Source: Acidobacteriota bacterium (GTDB lineage: Bacteria > Acidobacteriota > Terriglobia > Versatilivoradales > Versatilivoraceae). From it: a stretch of 32,424 nt of DNA. The stretch is from contig VXMN01000243.1 in assembly GCA_009841055.1 (NCBI GenBank), positions 1 to 32,424 on the forward strand, read 5' to 3'. The translations under genes were made by a program, and so were the position numbers. Below are positions 1-7,416 of the stretch, piece after piece. Position 1 is the first letter of the stretch. The number at the start of each line of letters is the position of its first letter. Below the pieces are notes generated by a model that saw only the letters and a program-made list of their open reading frames with translations, was not told where the DNA came from and did no database searches.

Positions 1-84
1 AGCGTCTCCTACGTGCTCTTTACAAGTTATTCCAGTAATTCAACAACGTCCCCAGCGCTGCCTTTGGCCCATCCCTCTCAGGCC

Positions 85-114
85 CGCGCCGGCTTGCCTA
101 GCCGCAGCCCTGCC
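85..114 (-). repeat. dispersed repeat, copy 1 of 2
   Basis: The reverse complement of these 30 bases matches 3815-3844 at 26 of 30 positions by hand alignment. Both copies lie outside genes, next to the 3' end of a gene. The rest of bases 1-193 shows no gene or other structure I can support. The match is GC-rich, so chance similarity is possible. Confidence 0.35.
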
Positions 115-193
115 GATGCGGCACAGCCGTCACGCTTGGTGGCCCTTAATAGTCCTTCGTGCCACTTCGTGGATCACTCTTTTTTCTGTTGCT

Positions 194-2506
194 TCAGGCA
201 AGTCCGGCTTCCCGAAATGCGCGCATGACCTGTTGCCGGGAGAGTCCGGGGCACTCCAGGTAGCGCCTTCCCTCCACCGGAAGCGTCACTCGGTCTCCCG
301 TGGACCGAAACCCCACGGGTCCCTTCCCCGGGTCCTGCCACAACCGCAACCCATCTCCGGGCAGTTCCAGCTCCACCCGGCCGCTGCCCGACGTGTGCCA
401 GTAGGCGACCCAGGAGGTTCCACGGTGCTCCAGGATGAAGGCGCGTAGCGGGTCGCCGCCGGCTCGCTCAATCTGCCGGCAGGGGGCCAGTTCGAATTCT
501 CCGGATGCCGTCAGCAGCAGGGTGTGCTCCTGGTCGAGGTTCTTGAGGGCCTCCCGGTGGTCCGGCGTCAGCCAGCGGTTCACCCTCACCTCTTCCCACC
601 GTCGCAGGACCTCCAGGTTGTCCGGTGTCCTGGGGTGTCTTGAAAACAGTTCCAGCCGCCCGCGGAAGGAAATGGGACAGTCCCAGGCGGCAGCCCTGCT
701 GGTGACGAATTCCAGCATGTCCGGCTGGGTCCCCATGGTTTCTTCGGAGGGTTCCCAGTAGTCGATCCACCCGTAGTTGAGACCGGTGAAGTCCCTGGCG
801 ATGCGAGGCGCCTCCTCGCCGGGATGGGCCCGGGTGGCGTCTTTCATGACTTCGGGGCGGAAGATGTCGAAGGCGTTGCCCCGGGTGAGGATGTGCCAAC
901 TGAAGTGAGCCTTGCAGGCCCCTTCCGCAAACAGCGGTCCGGGTTTCATCTGCTTCCAGGTGAGCCACTGGGCCCGGGAGACGTTGAACCAGTAGGGCGG
1001 GGGAACGTCCTCGGCGCCGTCGAAGTAGGCGAACCGGAAGCCGGCCTGGCCGTAGAGCTTGCCCAGGCGTTGGGCAACCTCCTCCTGGATGCCGGTCTTC
1101 TGGTCGTAGACGCCCACCACGCCGGCGACCTCTCCCAGCAGGCCGAACTTGCGGCCGGTTCGGTGGCTCGAAGCCCGCGTTCCCAACGCTCCCCTGCGGC
1201 ATTCCAGGAAGCGGTATGGGGGCTCGGTGGTGTAGGAGCCGTACTCCACCAGTTCCTCTTCCAGTTTCAGCACCTTGACCGCCGAGTCCAGGTCGCAGCC
1301 TTCCGGGTTTTCCTCGACCTCGATTGCGGTCTGCCTGGAATCCAGGGCTCCGGCCAGGGTGAAGGTGCGCTTCAGGTTCAGGCGGGGGTCGGGCCGGGGC
1401 GTGATATAGGGGTCCTGTCCGATGGCCTTGTTGTAGTGGTGATGGAGTCCCGGGATCAGGCCGGCATCCTCGATCTTGCGGACGATCCGCTGCAGGTCCC
1501 GCATGCCTCCGGGGTAGCGGTCCTTGCGGAAGCGGTAGTGGCCCGGATTCGGGGCGAAGGCCGTGTAGTAGATCATGAAGGTCCGGAATCCGCCGCGCCT
1601 GGCGTATTCCAGGTGGCGATCGATGTTTCCGGTCGTGACGTCGCTGACCCAGTAATAGGAATAAGGGTATTCCTTGCGACGGCGGCTCTCGACCCCGGGA
1701 GGCAGGTCGAAATCCTTCTCCACCTGCGCCACCCCGTCCAGGATCCGCTCGGAGCCCGTCAGGATGAGCGCCGTTCCCACCCCCTCCAGCTTGACTCCCC
1801 TCACGGCCACGGCCTGCATCAGGTGGTAGCCGTCCCGCTCCAGTCCGTCAATGCGCGGGTGAGGGTCGGTTCCCAGCAGGCAGACGGCCACCGAGTCGTC
1901 CCACTGGACGTTCAGCCACTCCCCGAAATGCTTGCGGTCGCGGACCGGGAGCTGGAGCAGGCACACCTCGTCGAGCGGGGTCGGCCGTTTCTGGCGATAG
2001 CCCGGTTTTCTGGCCGACTCGATTTTCTCCACGGCAAAGCTGAAGTAGTCTTCAGTGACCCGGGTTCTGAGGGTGATTTCATGATCCACCAGCTCGAATT
2101 CCAGCAACAGCCGGTCTCCATCCCGGCGCACCGACCGGACCGGGAAGGTCCTGGACTTGGCGGGGTACCTGAGCTGCAGCTCGTTCTCGTAGGGACGGTA
2201 CTGGGTTACCGAGAAAGCGGGCGTGGCGGTCCCGGGCGCCAGACATTCCTGGCCGGTCTCCTTGTGCCAGAGGCTTCGGGCCGTGCCGTCCGGGCCGATG
2301 ATCAACCTGGCTTGCCGGTTTTCCAGGACGATGTCGTCGGGCCCCGGAATGATCGGCCTGCCGCTGGTCGAACCCCGCTTTCCGGCCTGTTCCAGCCCGC
2401 AGGCGGGCGTCAGCAACCCGGCGGCTCCCGCCAGAGTTCCGGACTTCAGAAAGTCCCGCCGGTTCTGGCCGCCGGGAGATCGTTTGGCTTTTTTCTCAAG
2501 CATCAT
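194..2506 (-). CDS. Tat-exported glycoside-hydrolase-like protein of unassigned family
   Basis: About 770 residues. The N-terminus has a twin-arginine signal (NRRDFLKSG, residues 15-23), a small-residue hydrophobic stretch and Cys36 in LLTPACG, so export by Tat is likely; lipidation at Cys36 is possible, but the lipobox is poor. The middle reads like a TIM-barrel carbohydrate-active enzyme, with aromatic-rich strands such as FRTFMIYYTAF, GLIPGLHHHYN and YFDGAED. Asp496 in the last motif is the most plausible catalytic acid. The C-terminal 100 residues look like a beta-sandwich (SWVAYWHTSGSGRVELEL). I cannot place it in a numbered GH family. A TTG codon lies directly upstream, but ATG at 2506 is preferred; no clear ribosome-binding site is visible. 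The start overlaps the end of an AbrB remnant. Confidence 0.75.
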   Translation of the reverse strand: MMLEKKAKRSPGGQNRRDFLKSGTLAGAAGLLTPACGLEQAGKRGSTSGRPIIPGPDDIVLENRQARLIIGPDGTARSLWHKETGQECLAPGTATPAFSVTQYRPYENELQLRYPAKSRTFPVRSVRRDGDRLLLEFELVDHEITLRTRVTEDYFSFAVEKIESARKPGYRQKRPTPLDEVCLLQLPVRDRKHFGEWLNVQWDDSVAVCLLGTDPHPRIDGLERDGYHLMQAVAVRGVKLEGVGTALILTGSERILDGVAQVEKDFDLPPGVESRRRKEYPYSYYWVSDVTTGNIDRHLEYARRGGFRTFMIYYTAFAPNPGHYRFRKDRYPGGMRDLQRIVRKIEDAGLIPGLHHHYNKAIGQDPYITPRPDPRLNLKRTFTLAGALDSRQTAIEVEENPEGCDLDSAVKVLKLEEELVEYGSYTTEPPYRFLECRRGALGTRASSHRTGRKFGLLGEVAGVVGVYDQKTGIQEEVAQRLGKLYGQAGFRFAYFDGAEDVPPPYWFNVSRAQWLTWKQMKPGPLFAEGACKAHFSWHILTRGNAFDIFRPEVMKDATRAHPGEEAPRIARDFTGLNYGWIDYWEPSEETMGTQPDMLEFVTSRAAAWDCPISFRGRLELFSRHPRTPDNLEVLRRWEEVRVNRWLTPDHREALKNLDQEHTLLLTASGEFELAPCRQIERAGGDPLRAFILEHRGTSWVAYWHTSGSGRVELELPGDGLRLWQDPGKGPVGFRSTGDRVTLPVEGRRYLECPGLSRQQVMRAFREAGLA

Positions 2507-2594
2507 CAAAAGCCTGGCCGGGTTGAATGTTGTCCAGCTTGCGCAGTTCGGCTGGTATGAGGATCAGGCCCTTTGTGGAGATGACGGTTTTCAT
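2496..2594 (-). pseudogene. truncated AbrB/SpoVT-type antitoxin remnant
   Basis: The 32-codon frame starts MKTVISTKGLILIPAELRK and continues through NIQPGQAF. This is the first half of an AbrB/MazE/VapB-type DNA-binding domain, in which 'STKGQ(I/V)xIPAELR' and 'PGQ' are hallmarks. Family members run to roughly 70-90 residues; here a stop comes at residue 33, just after the swapped-hairpin half. The last bases overlap the start of the downstream secreted hydrolase gene, so the distal half appears to have been lost at that junction. No VapC or other toxin lies nearby. It has no visible ribosome-binding site and is probably not functional, although a short expressed peptide cannot be excluded. 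Confidence 0.6.
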
Positions 2595-2827
2595 GTCAAG
2601 AACGGTAACATCTTGCCGGGACAGTTGTCGATCTTGAGAGTTGCGGCTATTTCCCCCAAACAGGGTCGAAAGGCCGTTCAAGCGACAAACTTTCTTGCCA
2701 CAAATCCGGCGAGAACAGGCGCTGAATGATCCCGCATTCGCCGCCTTTTTTTGCCGTGGATTTGCCGTCGGAAGGAGTATGATGGTGTCGTCGATTTTGC
2801 CCCGGCGGTTCAAAGGGAGGCCTGACG
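2595..2827. other. gene-free spacer between divergent genes
   Basis: Apart from the AbrB remnant, no coding frame with recognisable content was seen between the divergent hydrolase and dioxygenase genes. A TATGAT at 2778-2783 resembles a -10 box for the plus strand, but no -35 hexamer sits 16-18 bases upstream. A strong Shine-Dalgarno (AAAGGGAGG, 2812-2820) precedes the dioxygenase start. Confidence 0.4.
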
Positions 2828-3778
2828 ATGGATGCTTGCAAGGTCTTTGATCCGGAACAATTGCAGGAAGGCAGTGAATTTCTGAAGCAGCAGGGGTATG
2901 TGATTTTCGACCGGGTCTTCCGAGGGAAGGAACTGCAGCAGCTCATTGCGGATTGTGACCGGCTCATGGTCCGGGAACGTGAATTTCACTTCGATCCGGG
3001 AGACGGCCCGGAATCTCCCCAAGATGCTGACATCGAAGCCTACCTGGCCAGAACCTACAAGGTGGATGCGGAAGAACTGGGTCGGGTCATGAAGAGGATC
3101 CGCCATACCAGGGCTCTCAATCACGATACTCCCTGGCCGGTGCCCGCGGAAGAGGTGAACCACAATTTTCTCCATATCCCTCTGCTCCTGGACGAAGGCC
3201 GCATGCAACGCTGCTTCAACCTTCCCGCCAAGCTGATCGGTTGCGACCGCCTGTTCGACCATCCCATACTGCGGCAGCTCATGGGTGAGCTGCTGGGGAA
3301 GGACTGCGTGCTGTCCGATATGGCCGCCACCCGGATCGGCCCCCATTCGGAGCCCTCCTACTGGCATGTCGATTCGCCGTTCACCATGGTCCCCGAGCCG
3401 CTCCCCGCCATCCCCATGGCTATCGCCATCGGCTGGATGCTGGACGACTTCACCGTGGAGAACGGCGCCACCCGAGTGGTGGCCGGCACCCACCTCAGCG
3501 GCAGGAAGCCGCCCTGGACCTACGATTCGGTTGAAGGCGAGGTGGCCTTGACGGCCCCTGCCGGCAGCCTGGCGATCTGGTTCTCCCAGACCTGGCACCG
3601 GGCCGGCACCAACCTGACGGACGGCCCCCGCCGGGCCGTGCTGGGGAACTTCATTCGCGCCTGGATCAAGCCATTCACCGACTATACCCGCAGCATCCCC
3701 GACGACATCGTGGATCGCTACCCGCCCCACGCCCGCTACCTGCTGGGCTGGTCGGCCTTCGGCCCGGCCCGCGGCTGA
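2828..3778 (+). CDS. phytanoyl-CoA dioxygenase (PhyH) family protein
   Basis: 316 residues, the usual size for bacterial PhyH-family Fe(II)/2-oxoglutarate oxygenases, which hydroxylate an unactivated carbon with loss of CO2 from 2-oxoglutarate. The iron facial triad is visible: His180 and Asp182 in YWHVDSPF, and His257 in TWHRAGTN. Arginines about ten residues later (GPRRAVLG) fit 2-oxoglutarate binding. The N-terminal segment GYVIFDRVFRGKELQQL is typical of the family. ATG at 2828 is preceded by AAAGGGAGG at good spacing. The gene stands alone, divergent from the secreted hydrolase and convergent with the halogenase-like gene. The substrate cannot be read from sequence. No signal peptide, so it is cytoplasmic. 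Confidence 0.85.
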   Translation: MDACKVFDPEQLQEGSEFLKQQGYVIFDRVFRGKELQQLIADCDRLMVREREFHFDPGDGPESPQDADIEAYLARTYKVDAEELGRVMKRIRHTRALNHDTPWPVPAEEVNHNFLHIPLLLDEGRMQRCFNLPAKLIGCDRLFDHPILRQLMGELLGKDCVLSDMAATRIGPHSEPSYWHVDSPFTMVPEPLPAIPMAIAIGWMLDDFTVENGATRVVAGTHLSGRKPPWTYDSVEGEVALTAPAGSLAIWFSQTWHRAGTNLTDGPRRAVLGNFIRAWIKPFTDYTRSIPDDIVDRYPPHARYLLGWSAFGPARG

Positions 3779-3814
3779 CCACGCACGCCTTCCAAACGAA
3801 TCAATGCACCCACT

Positions 3815-3844
3815 GGCAGGGCTGCGGCCCGGCAGGCCGGCGCA
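3815..3844 (+). repeat. dispersed repeat, copy 2 of 2
   Basis: Matches the reverse complement of 85-114 at 26 of 30 bases. It lies between convergent genes, just upstream of the REP-like pair. Confidence 0.35.
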
Positions 3845-3880
3845 CGCCCCCTCGAGGAGCAAGAGCGATCGGAAGAGGCA

Positions 3881-3909
3881 CCCCCCGGGAGCGCGGGCGT
3901 CCCGCCCGC
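3881..3909 (+). repeat. REP-like palindromic element, copy A
   Basis: All 29 bases are identical to 32371-32399. The core GCGGGCGTCCCGCCCGC (3893-3909) folds into a perfect 7-bp hairpin with a 3-base loop, preceded by a GGGAGC head. Copy B at 4064-4090 is the same element inverted, so the two face each other over about 210 bases, as in REPIN/BIME arrangements. No RAYT transposase is present in the window. Confidence 0.7.
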
Positions 3910-4063
3910 ATGCACTCCCGTTGCGTGTGGCTGAGTATGCCTGCGATGTGCCAGCCGGCAACCCTTTCAGCGGTAACGGCGTAGGCCCGGCCGAAGCAGA
4001 GCCCTGACGTGTTTGCCGGTCGATCCGCGTGGAGGAGATGGGCCAGGCTGTGCCGAGCCAAAT

Positions 4064-4090
4064 GCGGGCGAGACGCCCGCGCTCCCGGGT
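4064..4090 (-). repeat. REP-like palindromic element, copy B (inverted)
   Basis: Reverse complement of copy A with one change in the palindrome loop (GCGGGCG-AGA-CGCCCGC, 4064-4080), followed by the inverted head GCTCCCGGG. It forms the second arm of a facing pair with 3881-3909. Confidence 0.7.
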
Positions 4091-4158
4091 GGGTCTCGCC
4101 CGCGACGTTTTCGCTGCAGGCAACCTCTCATCCACGGTCATTCCCTTGCACCAACCAG

Positions 4159-5886
4159 TCAGGGCAGGTGCAGGCGTCGGGAAGCCGGGAGCCGATCGGC
4201 GATTCTTCGAATCCACGCCTTTGGGAGCCCGGCTGGCCTGGTAGCGGAAGCGTCCCTCGGGCGTCTGCCGGGCCCGGGAGCCACCATCCATCGAATCAAC
4301 CGGCTGTTCTTGAGGCTCCGTCTTCCGAAACAAGCGACGGCTCCCGCCGACAGGAGGGTCCGGACCAGGGCGCCCAGTTGAACCGGGTCGATCCAGGATC
4401 GCATTCCGGCCAGCCGGAGCAGGCGCAGGCGCATGGCCGTCATGTGCCGGAACATCCGGGAGATGGACCTGGGAATATCCTCGTCCCGGTGGTACTCGAA
4501 GTAGGGAAAGTTCAGGGTAGATGAGGACTGGACCTTGATGAAGTGCTGGGGTGAAGCAGGAGAAAGTCTGCCGGCCGCCCGGGCGATGAGCGGGTCGAAC
4601 CGGCCCAACTGCCGAATCATCCCCGTTGGGCCTCCGAAGCGGGCAGCCAACCGGGCTCCCACCGAGTCGGTGTAATAGCCGTTCAGGATGAGCGGGATGG
4701 CCAGGTGGAACATGGTGGAGATGCTCAGGTTCATGCGCAGGTGGCACTGGAAGCCGTCCTCCATGACTTCATAGAGGGTTCCCACCATGTCGCTGGCCGT
4801 ATTGTGGACCCCGGCGTAGGCCCGGTCCAGGTCTTCCACGTAGGCTTCGGACAGCTTTCCTTCCAGGTCCCGCCGAACCATGGCTCCAACCTGTTGAATG
4901 GACAGGGAGGCCAGGGCCAGCCCGGTGCTGTAGAGAGGGTCCACGGTATCGGCGGCATCCCCGATCAGGAACCAGCCCCGGGAGGAATAGCGCCGCTTGG
5001 CGCGGTACATGTAGTTGCGGTAGACGTTGGTGTCGACGATCTGGCCGCTCTTGACGAAATCCCCGACCAGGGGATGCTCCTGGGCCATCCAGTCCATGAA
5101 CTCCCGGGTGGTGGTGACCTCCCCCGGAAAGAGATCGGGGCGGTAGGTGAGACCGATGCTGATCATTCTGCGAGAGTCTTCGCTGCGCACCGGGATCAAC
5201 CAGACCCAGTTGCCTTTCCCGAAGAAGTGGTGAGTGCAGTAGTAGGAGTCGTAGGCCCAGTTCACCTTCTTGAGGGCGTGGATTCGATCCAGGATGGAAG
5301 GGTCGAAGTCCACCAGGCGAAACCAGAAGGCGCTCCGTTGATGGGGAGCCCGGCTGTGCAGCCCCATTTGGCGGGCCAGCAATCGCCGGCGTCCGGTGGC
5401 GTCCACCAGCCATCGGGCTTCGAGCGACTCCTCCCTTCCATCGGCCCGCTGCACCGTCACCCGGTGGGGCGCGCCCTTCCCCAGGCTCACCTCCGTGACC
5501 TTGCCCTCGACGCAGCGCACGCCCCTCTGCCGGTTGAGGCAGCGCAGTTCGGCGTCGAAGCTGAACCGGTTGATCAGAAAGGACGGGAAGGGAGGGTTGG
5601 AAGGAGCTTCGTCGACGATGTAGCCGGGGTCCCTGGGGCGGGAGGGATCCAGCTTATAGTAGTAGGTGAGGCCGTACTTGGGCAGGTGCTGTTCAATAAG
5701 GGTGCGGCTGAGGCCGAGGTCCTGGAGGAAGCGGGTGCTAAGCTCCACCAGGGACTCGCCCACAATGGGCAGTTCCTGATCGGAACGGCCCACCACTGTT
5801 ACCCGCAGCGTGGGAAAGTACCGCCGGAAATAGGCCGCCGCAAAGTTGCCGACGACACCACTTCCCATGATCAGAAGGCCCGACAT
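4159..5886 (-). CDS. flavin-dependent halogenase-like FAD oxidoreductase
   Basis: 575 residues, in the range of flavin-dependent halogenases and a little long. The N-terminal FAD-binding motif is GSGVVG (residues 8-13). GESLVEL (43-49) follows, then Lys78 in YYYKLD, close to where halogenases place the lysine that handles HOCl. The halogenase signature WxWxIP is present as W227-V-W229-L-I-P232. A second FAD motif, FLIGDAADTVDPLYSTGLA, lies after it. These support the halogenase/monooxygenase superfamily; halogenation itself and the substrate are inference. It is the last gene of a minus-strand run, 42 bases after the DUF1501 gene. It has no signal peptide, while both upstream products are exported. 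No polyketide or peptide synthetase is nearby, so the substrate is probably free or membrane-linked. Confidence 0.75.
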   Translation of the reverse strand: MSGLLIMGSGVVGNFAAAYFRRYFPTLRVTVVGRSDQELPIVGESLVELSTRFLQDLGLSRTLIEQHLPKYGLTYYYKLDPSRPRDPGYIVDEAPSNPPFPSFLINRFSFDAELRCLNRQRGVRCVEGKVTEVSLGKGAPHRVTVQRADGREESLEARWLVDATGRRRLLARQMGLHSRAPHQRSAFWFRLVDFDPSILDRIHALKKVNWAYDSYYCTHHFFGKGNWVWLIPVRSEDSRRMISIGLTYRPDLFPGEVTTTREFMDWMAQEHPLVGDFVKSGQIVDTNVYRNYMYRAKRRYSSRGWFLIGDAADTVDPLYSTGLALASLSIQQVGAMVRRDLEGKLSEAYVEDLDRAYAGVHNTASDMVGTLYEVMEDGFQCHLRMNLSISTMFHLAIPLILNGYYTDSVGARLAARFGGPTGMIRQLGRFDPLIARAAGRLSPASPQHFIKVQSSSTLNFPYFEYHRDEDIPRSISRMFRHMTAMRLRLLRLAGMRSWIDPVQLGALVRTLLSAGAVACFGRRSLKNSRLIRWMVAPGPGRRPRDASATRPAGLPKAWIRRIADRLPASRRLHLP

Positions 5887-5928
5887 GACTCAGGTTAGCC
5901 GAAGAAAGTACGGAGTCTAGCCCAAGGT

Positions 5929-7356
5929 TCAAAGCAGGATTTCGTCGATGACCCGTCCGCCAATGTCGGTGAGCCGTTTGAAGCGCCCGGCATGGAGGAA
6001 GGTCAACTGGTGCTGATCCAGCCCCATCAGGCGAAGCAGGGTGGCGTGCACGTCACGCACCGGCAGAGACTCTCCGGCGCTGCGGAGCGCGAATTCGTCG
6101 GTCTCTCCGAAAGTGGCTCCGGGGCGAACGTCTCCACCCGCCATCCACATGACCAGTCCGAAGCGATTGTGGTCCCGACCGGGTTTGTCCGATACCACGT
6201 TGGAATCGAAAGGCGTCCTTCCCATTTCCGAGGCCCACACCACCAGGGTCTCTTCCAGCAACCCCCGGGATTTCAGGTCCTTCAACAGGCCGGCAATGGG
6301 CTGATCGACTTCATGACACAGGACCGGCAGGCGGCCGGCCAGATCCCCGTGCTGGTCCCAGGGTTTGCCCTTGCCGTGCAGGAGCTTGACGAAGCGAACC
6401 CCCCGCTCCACCATGCGGCGGGCCATCAGGCACTGGCGACCGAAGGTGCCCGCAACCGGGTCATCGAGCCCGTAGAGCTTCCTGGTGACTTCCGACTCCC
6501 CGGAGATATCGATCAACTCCGGCGCCGCACTCTGCATCTGGAAGGCCATCTCGTAGGCGGCAATGCGCGCATCGAGTTCCCCGGTGTGGGTGCGTTGCTG
6601 GGCGTGCCTCCGGTTGAGCCATTTCAGCAGGTCAAGCTCGCTACGCTGGCTGCCCGGTGAGGTCCCGGCTGGCGGGTGCAGGTCGGCGATGGGATTGGAG
6701 CCTGGTCGAAAGAGCGTGCCCTGGTGGACGGCAGGCAGGAAACCGTGGCTCCACTGGGAAGCGCCGCCCACCGCGGGAGCCCCCTGTCCCAGCACAATAA
6801 AGCCCGGCAGATTCCGGTTCTCGCTCCCCAGGCCATAGGTCATCCATGCCCCGATGGCCGCTCCGCCGGGAAGGATCTGTCCCGTCAGGGAATGATAGAC
6901 AGCCGGAGCGTGATTGCTGCTGTCGACAGTGACCCCGTGGAGAAAGGCCATGTCGTCGACACAGGTCGACAGGTGGGGTAGCAGTTCCGACATCCACCGG
7001 CCTGACTGGCCGTGCCGGGCGAAGCTGAAAGGGGAAGGGATGATTCGGTTGTGGGCGGCGCCGAGGCTGGCCACGTCCAGGTCGGTCCCGCGGACCGAGG
7101 GCATCTGCCGCCCCGCATACTTGTCGAGGACCGGCCGGTACTCGAAAGTGTCCATCTGGCTCACTCCACCTTCCATGAAGAGGAAGATGCAGTGCTTGGC
7201 CCTGGCCGGCAGGTGAGTCGGCTGCGGCAACAGCGGGTTCACGGCCGAACCGGCCGAGGCGCCCGCATCGCCTGCCAGCAGATCCATCAGGGCCAGGCTG
7301 CCGAGGCCCAGATAGGAGTTCTTCAGAAACTCTCTGCGGGAGGGTAAAGGGCTCAT
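5929..7356 (-). CDS. DUF1501 domain protein, Tat-exported
   Basis: 475 residues. The start carries a textbook twin-arginine signal (SRREFLKN, then LGLGSLALMDLLAG). The mature part has the DUF1501 hallmarks: IFLFMEGGVSQMDTFEYRP near the N-terminus, ARRMVERGVRFVKL in the middle, and SEMGRTPF and GRDHN toward the C-terminus. DUF1501 belongs to the alkaline-phosphatase/sulfatase-like superfamily and is abundant in Planctomycetes, Verrucomicrobia and Acidobacteria; its reaction is not firmly known. It starts 60 bases after the end of the cytochrome/DUF1553 gene, its habitual partner, so the two are almost certainly co-transcribed and act together outside the cytoplasm. The halogenase-like gene follows 42 bases downstream. 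Confidence 0.9.
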   Translation of the reverse strand: MSPLPSRREFLKNSYLGLGSLALMDLLAGDAGASAGSAVNPLLPQPTHLPARAKHCIFLFMEGGVSQMDTFEYRPVLDKYAGRQMPSVRGTDLDVASLGAAHNRIIPSPFSFARHGQSGRWMSELLPHLSTCVDDMAFLHGVTVDSSNHAPAVYHSLTGQILPGGAAIGAWMTYGLGSENRNLPGFIVLGQGAPAVGGASQWSHGFLPAVHQGTLFRPGSNPIADLHPPAGTSPGSQRSELDLLKWLNRRHAQQRTHTGELDARIAAYEMAFQMQSAAPELIDISGESEVTRKLYGLDDPVAGTFGRQCLMARRMVERGVRFVKLLHGKGKPWDQHGDLAGRLPVLCHEVDQPIAGLLKDLKSRGLLEETLVVWASEMGRTPFDSNVVSDKPGRDHNRFGLVMWMAGGDVRPGATFGETDEFALRSAGESLPVRDVHATLLRLMGLDQHQLTFLHAGRFKRLTDIGGRVIDEILL

Positions 7357-7416
7357 GGTGGAATCCCTGTGAGGGTGCCTTCGGATCGGACTTTATGGAA
7401 GCTATCTTACCGTAAC

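Larger units (their letters stand above)
3779..4158. other. gene-free stretch built of dispersed repeats
   Basis: These 380 bases separate two convergent genes and hold no credible gene. They contain one copy of a dispersed repeat (3815-3844) and a facing pair of REP-like palindromes (3881-3909 and 4064-4090). Short frames across this stretch translate to repeat-derived peptides such as CGRDARAPG and AGETPALPG. Confidence 0.6.

Noticed and set aside
824-2560. Long plus-strand open frame (578 codons) opposite the secreted hydrolase
   Set aside because: Shadow of the minus-strand gene; no domain, no ribosome-binding site. The same holds for long frames at 4705-5898, 15849-17213 and 20462-22420.
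3804-4381. Short plus-strand ORFs with peptides like CGRDARAPG and AGETPALPG
   Set aside because: They are translations of the REP-like palindromes and of the antisense of the halogenase-like gene.
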